Source: JAXLQL01 sp046331625 (lineage in GTDB: Bacteria; Acidobacteriota; Terriglobia; Bryobacterales; Bryobacteraceae). Taken from it: a stretch of DNA of 40,624 nt. Location: NCBI GenBank assembly GCA_046331625.1, contig JAXLQL010000046.1, forward strand, positions 1 to 40,624, in the 5' to 3' direction. Under the pieces are notes generated by a model. The model was not told where the DNA came from. It saw only the letters and a list, made by a program, of their open reading frames with translations, and did no database searches. Below are positions 1 to 8,492 of this stretch, piece by piece; position 1 is the first letter of the stretch; each line of letters opens with the position of its first letter. Made by a program: the position numbers and the translations under genes.

Positions 1-1751
1 TTCTGCGTAGCGTTGACATCGAAGCCGAAGCTGCCTCGTGTGAAGGCATTGCCCGTCTCGTTGTAGCGGTCGCGCCGGAGTTCGCCGCCGAATCGCAGCG
101 AGTGCTTGCCGCGGATCACCGACATGTTGTCGATCCACTGAAACATCGCCGTGCGCCCGACGAAGGGTCCATTGCCTTGCTCGCCGAAGCCGGTGAGTCC
201 CAGCCCGAGGCCGATCGAGGGCGTGCCGTAGGAAAGTTCGACGGGCGAGTTGAGTCCGATGATGCCGAGTTCCTTGGTGACGTCGCGCTTGAACGCGTAG
301 AAGCGCTTCTGGTCGTTGTTGAACTGCGTGTAACCGAAGCGGAACTCGTTCACGATAGACGGGCTGAAGGTGTGGATGTTGCTCAGCAGCGCCTGCTTCG
401 TCTTGGTGAGGATGTTGGCTTCCTGGTCTTCGAAGCTGGCGATCTCCTTGAAGTCTTCGTCGCTCCAACTGAAGCGCCCGTACCACGTGGACTTCGCGCT
501 CTGTGCGTAGTCGAGACGTTGGTTGAACTGTTCCCAGGTGATGGGCCGCGGACGCTGCCGCACGAAGTTCGAAAGGATGCTGTCGCCGGGGGTGGTTGCC
601 TTCGGATAGAACTCGAGCATCTTGAGCGAGACCGGATTGAACCGCGAGGGCGGCACCAAATTGCCGGGGAAAGGAACAGCCGCGATGGCGCGCGGGTTGC
701 CCGCCGCGTCAGTCGAGAATGTGCGCGAGACCGGATCGAAGATATTGCGCCCCGAGGCGGTGAAGTCGCCTGAACGCATGCGGTCCGGTGCGACGTTCGA
801 GAGCCCTTGCAGGGTCTTCGTCTCGCGTAGCGTCTCGAAGTTCGACATGAAGAAGAGCTTGTCGCGGATCAGCCGCCCGCCGAGCGTGAATCCGAATTGA
901 TTACGCAGGAATGGATTCTTGTTGCCCACCTGGCGGTACTCGCGCGCGTCGAACGTGTCGCTGCGCACGAACTCGAACGCGGTGCCATGGAAATCGTTCG
1001 TGCCGGCCTTGGTGGCGACGTTGATCTGCACCGCGGCGCGACCGAATTCGGCCGAGTAGATTCCGGTTTCGATCTTGAACTCCTCGAGCGCGTCGATCGA
1101 CGGCTGCAGCGCGTAGATGTTGTAGCTCATGTCGGTGTTTTCGAGCCCGTCGAGCGTGTAGTGGTTGAACTGGCTCCGTGCACCGGCAACCGAGATCGAG
1201 CGCTCGGTTCTGGTGCCGCCCTTGCGCGCCGCCGCTTCGCCGCCCGCGCCTTGTTCGGCCGAGACATTCGGGCTGAGCGCAACCATCTGGAGGTAGTTTC
1301 GTCCGTTCAGCGGCAGTTCCACGATCCGCCGGTTATCGATGACGGTTCCGACTGTCGCGTTTTCGGTATTGAGCAGCGGAGCTCCGCCCTGCACTTCGAT
1401 CGACTCGCTGACGCTGCCCACCTCGATCGAGAAGTCAGCGCGCGCGGTCTCAGCCACTTGCAGTTGCAGTCCGCTGCGGGTGGCCGCTTTGAATCCCTGT
1501 TTCTCGGCGCGGATCTGATAGACGCCCGGCGGAAGGAACGGCGCGGTGTAGTTGCCCGAATCATTGGTTTCGACTTTTCGGGTGACCGAGGTGCCGGTGT
1601 TGACGATGGTGACGGTAACGCCAGCCACCACGGCTCCCGTGGAGTCAGAGACGGTTCCGTTGATCTCGCCGAACGTTTGCGCGGCAGCCGGAATGGCGGA
1701 TGCGAGCAGAGCGAGGCAAACAAGCGAATGAATTCCGTTACGAAAGGGCAT
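1..1751 (-). CDS. TonB-dependent receptor, Oar-like, C-terminus beyond window
   Basis: Outer-membrane receptor of the carboxypeptidase-regulatory-domain type. The gene starts at ATG 1751 and is open to the left edge, so about 583 N-terminal residues are visible and the barrel end is missing. Residues 1-24 form a signal peptide ending PAAAQ. Residues about 26-110 are a CarboxypepD_reg-like beta domain (GEINGTVSDSTGA, then FLPPGVYQIRAEKQGF). A plug-like region follows, with ELPLNGRNYLQM near residue 145 and later FNHYTLDGLENTD. This order is usual for Acidobacteriota Oar-like receptors, which are thought to take up large or oligomeric substrates; the substrate here is unknown. It diverges from the MFS gene at 1826. 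A promoter with its -10 only 8 bases before the ATG supports this start. Confidence 0.9.
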   Translation of the reverse strand, partial: MPFRNGIHSLVCLALLASAIPAAAQTFGEINGTVSDSTGAVVAGVTVTIVNTGTSVTRKVETNDSGNYTAPFLPPGVYQIRAEKQGFKAATRSGLQLQVAETARADFSIEVGSVSESIEVQGGAPLLNTENATVGTVIDNRRIVELPLNGRNYLQMVALSPNVSAEQGAGGEAAARKGGTRTERSISVAGARSQFNHYTLDGLENTDMSYNIYALQPSIDALEEFKIETGIYSAEFGRAAVQINVATKAGTNDFHGTAFEFVRSDTFDAREYRQVGNKNPFLRNQFGFTLGGRLIRDKLFFMSNFETLRETKTLQGLSNVAPDRMRSGDFTASGRNIFDPVSRTFSTDAAGNPRAIAAVPFPGNLVPPSRFNPVSLKMLEFYPKATTPGDSILSNFVRQRPRPITWEQFNQRLDYAQSAKSTWYGRFSWSDEDFKEIASFEDQEANILTKTKQALLSNIHTFSPSIVNEFRFGYTQFNNDQKRFYAFKRDVTKELGIIGLNSPVELSYGTPSIGLGLGLTGFGEQGNGPFVGRTAMFQWIDNMSVIRGKHSLRFGGELRRDRYNETGNAFTRGSFGFDVNATQ

Positions 1752-1759
1752 GTTGGAGG

Positions 1760-1788
1760 ACTTTATCGCAGCCCGTGGCCGTAGTCAA
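1760..1788 (-). promoter_or_regulatory. Sigma-70-type promoter of the receptor gene, leaderless
   Basis: On the minus strand TTGACT (1788-1783) and TAAAGT (1765-1760) are separated by exactly 17 bases. The -10 ends 8 bases before ATG 1751, so transcription should begin at or within a base or two of the start codon. Confidence 0.6.
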
Positions 1789-1810
1789 CGGGCAGCGGTC
1801 CCGGAACGGA

Positions 1811-1816
1811 TATAAT
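1811..1816 (+). promoter_or_regulatory. TATAAT -10 box just before the MFS start
   Basis: A perfect TATAAT lies 9 bases before ATG 1826. No good -35 is visible 16-18 bases upstream. With normal -10 to +1 spacing the mRNA would start at the ATG, which decides the start codon in favour of 1826 over upstream in-frame codons. Confidence 0.55.
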
Positions 1817-1825
1817 TGCGGGGAC

Positions 1826-3094
1826 ATGAAGCGGCGCTATATCGTCCTGGTTCTCCTGTTCTTTTTGTCGATAGTGACCTACGTCGACCGGGTGTGCATT
1901 TCGGTCGCCGGACCGCGCATGCAGAAAGATCTCGGCATTACGCCGGACATGTGGGGATGGGTGGTTGGCGTGTTCGCGTTCGCCTATGCCGCCTTCGAGA
2001 TACCGAGCGGATCGATGGGTGACCGCGTCGGTCCGAGGAAGGTGTTGGCGCGGATCGTGCTGTGGTGGTCGGCGTTCACCACGCTGACCGGCGCGGTCTC
2101 GAACTATGCGTTCCTTCTCGTGGTGCGATTTCTTTTCGGAGCCGGCGAGGCGGGTGCGTACCCGAACAGCTCGGCGAGCATTTCGCGCTGGTTCCCGGCG
2201 CGCGAACGAGGCCGTGCGCACGGCTTGGTTTGGATGGCGAGCCGGGTCGGCGGGGCGATCTCACCGTTGCTGGTGGTGCCGATTCAACAGAATTACGGCT
2301 GGCGCGCGTCGTTCTTCTGTTTCGGAGTGGTGGGCGTGCTTTGGGTAGCTGTCTGGTATTGGTGGTTCCGCGACACTCCCGCCGACAGGCCCGGCGTGAC
2401 CGAGGCCGAGATCGCCGATATCGGTTACACCAAAGGCGCCTCGCATCACGCGCTGCCCTGGGGAATCGCGCTGAGAAGCCCGAACCTGTGGTGGATCATG
2501 ATCATGTACCACACCTACTGTTGGGGTTCGTTCTTCTACCTTTCGTGGCTGCACACGTTCCTGGTGAAGGGGCGCGGGTTCGATGAACAGGAGATCTTGA
2601 AGTGGTCATGGTTGCCGTTCGCATTCGGCGGTACGGCGAACATGCTCGGCGGCACGGTGAGCGACTACTTGGTGAAGCGGTGGGGCGTTCTCTGGGGACG
2701 GCGCGCAGTGGGGATGACCGGATTGGCGGCGTCGGCGCTGTTCATCGCGTTGACGATGTTTACCGAGGACAAGATGCTCTCGGTGTTGTTCCTGGCGCTC
2801 GGCTATGCAGGGTCGGATTTCATGCTTCCGGTGGCGTGGGCGTTGTGCCTGGACGTGGGCCGCAACTACGCTGGCGCGGTGACGGGCGCGATGAACACGG
2901 CCGGGCAGATCGGATCGTTCCTGACGTCGGTCGCGTTCGGGTATCTGGTGACCTGGTTCGGAACCTACAACGCGCCGCTCGTGCCGATGGCGGCGATGAC
3001 GCTCATCAGCGCCTTGCTGTGGCTAAAGATCGACCCGCGGGAACAACTGATTCCCGAGCACCACTCCGAGCCCGTGCGAAAGATGGCTGCCTGA
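1826..3094 (+). CDS. MFS transporter, ACS (anion:cation symporter) family
   Basis: A 422-residue inner-membrane transporter with about 12 hydrophobic segments. The N-terminus has MKRRYIVLVLLFFLSIVTYV followed by DRVCISVAGP, the typical TM1 of the ACS branch. The loop 2-3 signature GDRVGPRKVL (near residue 70) and GAGEAGAYPN (near residue 110) also match that branch. Family members import sugar acids such as hexuronates or galactarate, or other organic anions, with protons; the substrate cannot be read from sequence. The frame is open further upstream to 1700, but the conserved N-terminus and the TATAAT 9 bases upstream favour ATG 1826. The 3' end overlaps the oppositely oriented last gene of the polysaccharide operon by 89 bases. 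Confidence 0.92.
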   Translation: MKRRYIVLVLLFFLSIVTYVDRVCISVAGPRMQKDLGITPDMWGWVVGVFAFAYAAFEIPSGSMGDRVGPRKVLARIVLWWSAFTTLTGAVSNYAFLLVVRFLFGAGEAGAYPNSSASISRWFPARERGRAHGLVWMASRVGGAISPLLVVPIQQNYGWRASFFCFGVVGVLWVAVWYWWFRDTPADRPGVTEAEIADIGYTKGASHHALPWGIALRSPNLWWIMIMYHTYCWGSFFYLSWLHTFLVKGRGFDEQEILKWSWLPFAFGGTANMLGGTVSDYLVKRWGVLWGRRAVGMTGLAASALFIALTMFTEDKMLSVLFLALGYAGSDFMLPVAWALCLDVGRNYAGAVTGAMNTAGQIGSFLTSVAFGYLVTWFGTYNAPLVPMAAMTLISALLWLKIDPREQLIPEHHSEPVRKMAA

Positions 3095-4163
3095 CCGCGG
3101 AAGCGGCGAGAATCCAGATCCAGACCGACAAACCGCTTCGGGCGAACGGATAGTCGGCCAGGGCGTGCAAGGCGACGGCGGCGATGCCCGCCGCCCACCA
3201 GTGTCTGCGAACGGAACCGGTCACGGACAGAAGTGCCAGCGCCACGAGCAAGGGGAGCGCAATACCGCCGTCGACGGACCACTCGAGCCAGTCGTTGTGA
3301 AGATGGTTCACGGTGCGCCCGAAGTCGGCGATGGCGAAACGAGGGTACGCTTCGGCGAACGTACCGAGCCCGAAGCCGGAGATCGGCCGTTCGGCCATCA
3401 TGCGGACCGAAGACATCACGAACTCGCGGCGGTGTGCAAGCGGATCGCCGAGCCGCATGCGCCACGCCAGAGTCTCCCATCCGGTCATCGCGGCGAGCGC
3501 AAACGCGAGCCCGGCCGTGGCCGCCGCGGCCTTGGGCCTGCCCGAGGCGGCGATCATGAGAAGCGCGAACTCGATCACGACGATGATCGCGCCCGCGCGC
3601 GATCCCGTTGCCACGACGCTCGCCGCCATCATGGCTGCTGCCGGCCACCACATCCACTGCCGCTGCTTTTCGTGGATGGCGAGCCACACGGCCGCCGGCA
3701 GTGCGAGTTCGACCATCGACGCCCACGTGTTGCGATTCTGGAACGGACCCGCGAAGTCGTCATAACTGATCCCGAGAGCCGGCTGCGCAAGACACGCCGC
3801 AGCCAGGATCGCGGTGAAACCCGCGAACCATTCGAGGAAGCGGATCCGGACATGGCGCTCGTCGAGTGCTTGCGCGGCCAGCCAGGCGGCCGCCGCCCAC
3901 GAGGCCCATTGGAGCGTTGCGTTGGCGGTGAGCCAAGGCGATACCGTGGTCCCGAGCGCAAGTTGCGCCAAGCCAATCAGGGGGACGGCGGACAAGGCGG
4001 CGCAGGGAATGTTCCATTTCCAGTGACGCCGCCGCCACGCCACGGCGGCCAGTGTCGCGAGCGATGCGAATTCGAACACCCCGGCAGGCCCGCGCCCAGG
4101 AACGGCGATGGTGAGCGTGGCGGCCGCTGCCAATGCGAAGAGGGCAAAAGAAGCGGGCGTCAT
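3006..4163 (-). CDS. O-antigen ligase/polymerase-like membrane protein (second copy)
   Basis: A 385-residue multi-pass membrane protein. Before the last membrane segments it has a Wzy_C-like block: PISGFGLGTFAEAYPRF near residue 255, then HNDWLEWSVDGGIALPL near 285. The (N/H)HNDxLE pattern followed by a hydrophobic stretch is characteristic of the O-antigen ligase/Wzy superfamily, which joins lipid-linked sugar chains in the periplasm. It is the last gene of the 15-gene minus-strand run. Its ATG overlaps the upstream WecA-like stop by 4 bases (ATGA). A second family member lies at 6928-8481. One may be the repeat-unit polymerase and the other a ligase or a polymerase for a different linkage; sequence alone does not say which. 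Confidence 0.82.
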   Translation of the reverse strand: MTPASFALFALAAAATLTIAVPGRGPAGVFEFASLATLAAVAWRRRHWKWNIPCAALSAVPLIGLAQLALGTTVSPWLTANATLQWASWAAAAWLAAQALDERHVRIRFLEWFAGFTAILAAACLAQPALGISYDDFAGPFQNRNTWASMVELALPAAVWLAIHEKQRQWMWWPAAAMMAASVVATGSRAGAIIVVIEFALLMIAASGRPKAAAATAGLAFALAAMTGWETLAWRMRLGDPLAHRREFVMSSVRMMAERPISGFGLGTFAEAYPRFAIADFGRTVNHLHNDWLEWSVDGGIALPLLVALALLSVTGSVRRHWWAAGIAAVALHALADYPFARSGLSVWIWILAASAVRQPSFARARSGARESVVPAGRSLATARR

Positions 4164-5695
4164 GAGCGCAACTCCCGCGATGCCGGCGTCAATGCGGTGG
4201 GCGCAGGTCCTTCGAACGTGCCGGCCCGCTGCGCCAGATGCAGCAACGAGATTGTCTCAGACATCGGACGGGGTTCTTCCTCGGCCATGCCCTTGATCAC
4301 CGCCAGACGCGACGCAAGGCGATGGTGCAGCACCTCCATGAGCGGGCCGATCCCCGCCGTCCCGCGGCAGCGGTCCGCCTCGAATGGGCCGTGGAGATTC
4401 ACCCAATCGCCGCCCGGCAGCGGCACCCGCAATTGCCAGCAGGCCTCACCAGGACCTGTATTCGTGGAGCGGAACGGGATCCCATTCAGCCGCGCCTGTA
4501 CCCACAGGAAGCCGAAATCGTGCGCCGTTTCGTCGATTCGCCGCCAGCATTGTTCTTCAGTGGCGGCGCCGTCGATCCCGCGCTCGAGCGCATGCAGCGC
4601 GATCTGCCCCTCGAGGGCCCTGCGCAGCGCTCCGCCGAAGAAGAATCGCCGCGCCTGCCCGAACTCGAAGTAGCCCAAGTGTTGCACTCCCACCCAGGTC
4701 ACCGCGCAAAATAGCACGAGAATCAGCCCGCCCGATTGGTTCGCCGAGACGCTCGTCAACAGCGAAAGCGTGGCGTAGATGCCGCACATCATGTAGAGCA
4801 CGATCACTACGCGCCGGTGCGTCAGCCCTTTGTCGAGCAGCTTGTGATGGATATGGTGGCGGTCGGCTCCGAAGATCGGCCGGCCGCGCAGCCAACGCCG
4901 CAGGATCGAAAGCGACACGTCGAGCAAAGGGATCGCGAGCGCCATCAGCGGCGCCGTGATGCCGAGCAGCGTGGCCGATTTCTGGCTCCACAGCGCTCCA
5001 TAGCAGCCGAGCAGAAACCCGATGAAGAGGCTTCCCGAGTCGCCCAGGAAGACCGATGCCGGATTGAAGTTGTAGCGCAGGAACCCGAGCAGCGATCCAC
5101 ACAGTGGCAGAGTCGCCAGCGCGAGCGTCTGGTCGTGATGAACGAGCGCGGCCATGAAAATCGTCAGCGTCGAGAACAACCCCGTGCCCGAGGCCAGCCC
5201 GTCGAGCCCGTCGATCAGATTGAACGCGTTCGTGCAACCGATCAGCCACGCCACCGTCACCACGGTCGACGCATCGCCCAATTCCCAACCGCCGAGCGTC
5301 GACACGCGCACTCCCGCCGCCAGCGCCAAGCCAGCCGCGGCCAGTTGCCCACCGAGCTTTTGCCAGGGCTTCAAGCCGAAAAGATCGTCCACCAGTCCGG
5401 TCAGAAAGATCGCCGCCACGGCGGGCAGCAGCCGGATCACCAGCGCCGTCTTCGAACCCGGGAGCAATTGCCCAGGACCGATCACGGGCAGCGCCAGCGC
5501 GAAGGCCGCCACATAGGACAGCACGATGGCGATTCCTCCCACCCGCGGCACCGCGCTCAGATGGAGCTTGCGCTCGCCATCGGGCCGGTCCACCATCCCG
5601 AGCCGGACGAAGGTATCTCGCACCATGGGAGTCAGCACGAGCGCCGCGAGCAGCGCGATTCCGCTCGTCCATACGAGCGGCGCGAAGTCGATCAT
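4160..5695 (-). CDS. WecA/MraY-family phosphoglycosyltransferase with extra C-terminal domain
   Basis: A polytopic initiating enzyme that transfers a sugar-1-phosphate from a UDP-sugar to undecaprenyl phosphate, the first step in making lipid-linked repeat units. All family signatures are present: VDRPDGERKLH (35-45), catalytic DD (103-104), NAFNLIDGLDGLASG (156-170), FLGDSGS (217-222) and HHIHHKLLDKG (280-290). The membrane domain ends near residue 345. About 165 further residues form a soluble domain beginning RRFFFGGALRRALEG, with many conserved-looking Trp residues and LPGGDWVNLHGPF; typical WecA is about 360 residues. That tail resembles the sensor-like extensions of some acidobacterial and cyanobacterial homologues, but I cannot name its fold. 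The start overlaps the upstream glycosyltransferase by ATGA. Confidence 0.9.
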   Translation of the reverse strand: MIDFAPLVWTSGIALLAALVLTPMVRDTFVRLGMVDRPDGERKLHLSAVPRVGGIAIVLSYVAAFALALPVIGPGQLLPGSKTALVIRLLPAVAAIFLTGLVDDLFGLKPWQKLGGQLAAAGLALAAGVRVSTLGGWELGDASTVVTVAWLIGCTNAFNLIDGLDGLASGTGLFSTLTIFMAALVHHDQTLALATLPLCGSLLGFLRYNFNPASVFLGDSGSLFIGFLLGCYGALWSQKSATLLGITAPLMALAIPLLDVSLSILRRWLRGRPIFGADRHHIHHKLLDKGLTHRRVVIVLYMMCGIYATLSLLTSVSANQSGGLILVLFCAVTWVGVQHLGYFEFGQARRFFFGGALRRALEGQIALHALERGIDGAATEEQCWRRIDETAHDFGFLWVQARLNGIPFRSTNTGPGEACWQLRVPLPGGDWVNLHGPFEADRCRGTAGIGPLMEVLHHRLASRLAVIKGMAEEEPRPMSETISLLHLAQRAGTFEGPAPTALTPASRELRS

Positions 5696-6900
5696 ACGAT
5701 CACCTCCTGTTTCCCGGCAGCCGCGCCCGGGCGAACCTCGGCCGCCGTCAGTGCTTCCTGCAAATTGGAGAGATCCTGCTGCGAAGTCTCTGCTTCGCCC
5801 TCGTATGCGCCGGCCCCGAGAACTGCCTCGTAGAGCCGTGCGATGCGCGCCGCCATGACGCGCCGGTCATATTCGAACTCGGCCCGCTGCCGCGCGGCCG
5901 ATCCCATTCGCGCGCGCCGTTCGCGATCGGCAGCCAGTTCCCCGATCGCCGAGGCCAACGCTGCGGCGTTGTGCGGCGGAACCACCAATCCGGTTTCACC
6001 GTGGCGGTTGATGGACCGCACGCCGGTCGGCAAGTCGGTGCTCACCACCGGAAGCCCCGCTGCCATTGCCTCGATCTGCACCAAGCCGAAGGCTTCGCTC
6101 CGCTCGCACGACGACAGGCAGAACAGGTCGGACTCGGCGTACAGCCGGTGCAACTGCTCGTCGGTGACACGGCCCGCGAGCCTCACGCGATCCGTGACAC
6201 CGCAAGCAGCGATGCGCTGCTCGAGCGCCGGCCGCATCTCGCCCTCACCCGCAATCACTACTTCGAAGCCACCGGGGCGCGCCGCTTCGATCAGATATTG
6301 GAAGCCTTTGTAGTAACTCAACCGCCCCACGGCGAGCACCCGGACGCGGCCGCGGCCCCGGCGATCGCAGCAACCGATTCGCAGGAACGGATCGAGGTCG
6401 ATGCCGAACGGAATCACCACGCACTTCTCCCGCCAACGGGACAGCACGGGCGAGGAGGCAACCAACTCGCGGCTTCCGGCAACGATCGCCGACGCCCGCG
6501 CGAGCCCGCGTTCGAGGATCGGCGCATAGGCGCGCGCAAGCTGCTTCTGCCGCACGATGTCGCTGTGGTAGTGGACGATCAGACGGCCCCGGTGGCCGCT
6601 TGCGAGAAAGCTCGCCATCGCCAGCGGATTCGGCTCGTGCAGATGCACGATGTCGGCTGGACTCCGCCGGATCGCTGCCCACATTCCCGGCGAAACCGGC
6701 TGCGAAGCCAAAGTCACGGGAGTACGCAGGCGATGTAACTCGACGCCGTTGACCCGCTCGCAGACTTCGCCGGGCGCGTGATTGGCCACCACGGCCCGGA
6801 CCTCCGCCTTGGCCGCGATGCACTCGCAGATGTCTTTGATCGCCGTTTCCATGCCGCCGTGACGGGGCGGATAGAACTTGCCGATATGCAGAATCCGCAT
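5692..6900 (-). CDS. Glycosyltransferase family 4 protein
   Basis: A 402-residue GT-B fold retaining glycosyltransferase, expected to be cytoplasmic and to act on the lipid-linked repeat unit. The N-terminus MRILHIGKFYPPRHGGMET is the classic GT4 glycine-rich acceptor-domain loop. IVHLHEPNPLA and HYHSDIVRQK follow. The donor domain has VGRLSYYKGFQYLIEA and CERSEAFGLVQIEAMAAGLP, which contains the EX7E donor-binding motif. The start is supported by an AAGGGAG site 6 bases upstream. It lies 27 bases after the upstream polymerase gene and overlaps the downstream WecA-like gene by 4 bases. Donor and acceptor sugars are unknown. Confidence 0.9.
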   Translation of the reverse strand: MRILHIGKFYPPRHGGMETAIKDICECIAAKAEVRAVVANHAPGEVCERVNGVELHRLRTPVTLASQPVSPGMWAAIRRSPADIVHLHEPNPLAMASFLASGHRGRLIVHYHSDIVRQKQLARAYAPILERGLARASAIVAGSRELVASSPVLSRWREKCVVIPFGIDLDPFLRIGCCDRRGRGRVRVLAVGRLSYYKGFQYLIEAARPGGFEVVIAGEGEMRPALEQRIAACGVTDRVRLAGRVTDEQLHRLYAESDLFCLSSCERSEAFGLVQIEAMAAGLPVVSTDLPTGVRSINRHGETGLVVPPHNAAALASAIGELAADRERRARMGSAARQRAEFEYDRRVMAARIARLYEAVLGAGAYEGEAETSQQDLSNLQEALTAAEVRPGAAAGKQEVIV

Positions 6901-6927
6901 CTCAATCTCCCTTGGCGCGATCCCCCG

Positions 6928-8481
6928 TCATGGCCTTGCCACGGCCCCCCGTGCCGCTCGCGCTCCAGCCGCCTCCGCCGCCAGACACACTCCTACCGCC
7001 GTATAGAAGACTCCCATGACGCGCCAGTTGTAAGGCACCTCGCTGAACATCGATGCCGCAGCCAAGCCCCACAGCGCTCCGAGCAGCCCCTTGGCCATCG
7101 CCCGGACCTCGTTGCTCGAGCCCGCGTCGGCGAGCCAGGTGAACTTGCGGTTCAGTTGCCGGAAGAGCAGGATCCAGAGCAGCAGCCCCGCCGGTCCGGC
7201 GTCATACCAGATGGTCAGAAAGAAGTTGTACAGGCTCCGGCTCAGCCGCCCGGTGATGGCCGCCAGATGCGATTCGGCGATGAAACGGTAGCTCGAATGT
7301 CCGTGCCCCGTGAGCCAATACTGGTCGACTTCGAAAACCGGCGAGTTCAGCGCGATCGTCAGTCGCGACGCCGCCGAGCTTTCCCGGCTCTCTCCCCAAA
7401 AACGCATCGCCGAAAATCGCTCCGCGTTGACCTCCCATACCTCCGGCAAAAGCAAGGCCGCGCCGAGAGCAAGAATCGCCAATCCGAGCAACCCGATCAG
7501 CAACCGCGACGAACGAAGCCGGTAGATCTTCAGAAACGCGGTCACGGCCGCAAGCCACGGCGCTCGCGAGACGCTCGCCGCCAGCGCCACAGCCGCCGCC
7601 GCTACCGCCCCGGCCGATGATCCGTCGAGCCGCCGCGACTTGCCGAACGCCCCGAACGCGATCGAACCCGCCACCATCGCGTACACGCCGAAGTTCACCG
7701 GATCTTCCGATGCGCCGAACCGCTGCGGGTCGAGCGTGCCGAAAAAGGCCGACGCTCGCGGATAGCTCGCCGCCGCCGAGAAGGCCCCGGTCCGGATCGA
7801 CTCCGCCATCTCGTACGCCGCAAACACCGCCGACGCTGCGATGGCGAAAACCGAGGCACGCCTGTACTGGCCGAGCAACCGCCCGGCGCTCATCGTGGAC
7901 AACGCCCCTGGAATCGCCAGCGCCAGCAGGGCATACTCGGCCCACTTGAGAAAGTAGAGCCCGCACACGGCCCATTGGTTCCAGTCGAGCCGCAGGGCGT
8001 TCACCGCCCATACGGCCGGGTACAGTCCCATCAGCCACACCAGAGCCCGCGGAAACACAGCCGGCCCTTTGCCGCCCCGCGCGAGCATCGAACGGGCCCA
8101 TGCCACCAGCAGCGCCAGCACCAGCGGATCATCGGCCGAAAAGAACAGCCCTTTCGTCGAGACTGACTGCGCACCCAACTCGTCCGTGGCCACGCGTAGC
8201 ACCGGGAACATCGGCACCGTCAGGCCGAGCATCGTCACCAATCCCGCCGGGTTGTCCATGGCGATCCATAACGCCAGCGGTAGCCCCGCCCACAAAAGCA
8301 GCGGCGACGATTCGGCCCACGCTCCCAGGGCAAGCGCGAAATACAGTACCCCGAGGACCCACGTCGGCGCACCGAGGCCCGTACGCCCCTGCCGCTCCGT
8401 TGGCGCCGCTGGCGGAACTGGTTTCGGCCTTCGCAGCCCCAGCGTTGGCTGCATCGTCATTCTCTTCTCGTCAAGCGCCAT
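6928..8481 (-). CDS. O-antigen polymerase/ligase-like membrane protein (first copy)
   Basis: A 517-residue membrane protein with about 12 hydrophobic helices, matching the O-antigen polymerase/ligase superfamily. The large loop near the C-terminus has GHGHSSYRFIAESHLAAI, then SLYNFFLTIWYDAGPAGLLL, corresponding to the catalytic loop-plus-helix block seen in Wzy and WaaL. Coding potential continues in frame upstream to 8664, but that stretch overlaps the flippase gene and is Gly/Arg-rich antisense-like sequence. ATG 8481 has a GAGGGTGG site 5 bases upstream and sits 11 bases after the flippase stop, so I chose it. Placed directly after the flippase, it is the likelier of the two copies to be the Wzy polymerase. 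Confidence 0.8.
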   Translation of the reverse strand: MALDEKRMTMQPTLGLRRPKPVPPAAPTERQGRTGLGAPTWVLGVLYFALALGAWAESSPLLLWAGLPLALWIAMDNPAGLVTMLGLTVPMFPVLRVATDELGAQSVSTKGLFFSADDPLVLALLVAWARSMLARGGKGPAVFPRALVWLMGLYPAVWAVNALRLDWNQWAVCGLYFLKWAEYALLALAIPGALSTMSAGRLLGQYRRASVFAIAASAVFAAYEMAESIRTGAFSAAASYPRASAFFGTLDPQRFGASEDPVNFGVYAMVAGSIAFGAFGKSRRLDGSSAGAVAAAAVALAASVSRAPWLAAVTAFLKIYRLRSSRLLIGLLGLAILALGAALLLPEVWEVNAERFSAMRFWGESRESSAASRLTIALNSPVFEVDQYWLTGHGHSSYRFIAESHLAAITGRLSRSLYNFFLTIWYDAGPAGLLLWILLFRQLNRKFTWLADAGSSNEVRAMAKGLLGALWGLAAASMFSEVPYNWRVMGVFYTAVGVCLAAEAAGARAARGAVARP

Positions 8482-8492
8482 AGAAACCACCC

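Noticed and set aside
3165..5833. Long open frames on the plus strand opposite the ligase-like and WecA-like genes
   Set aside because: They are Arg/His/Gln-rich antisense frames typical of high-GC DNA, and the minus-strand proteins carry complete family motifs.
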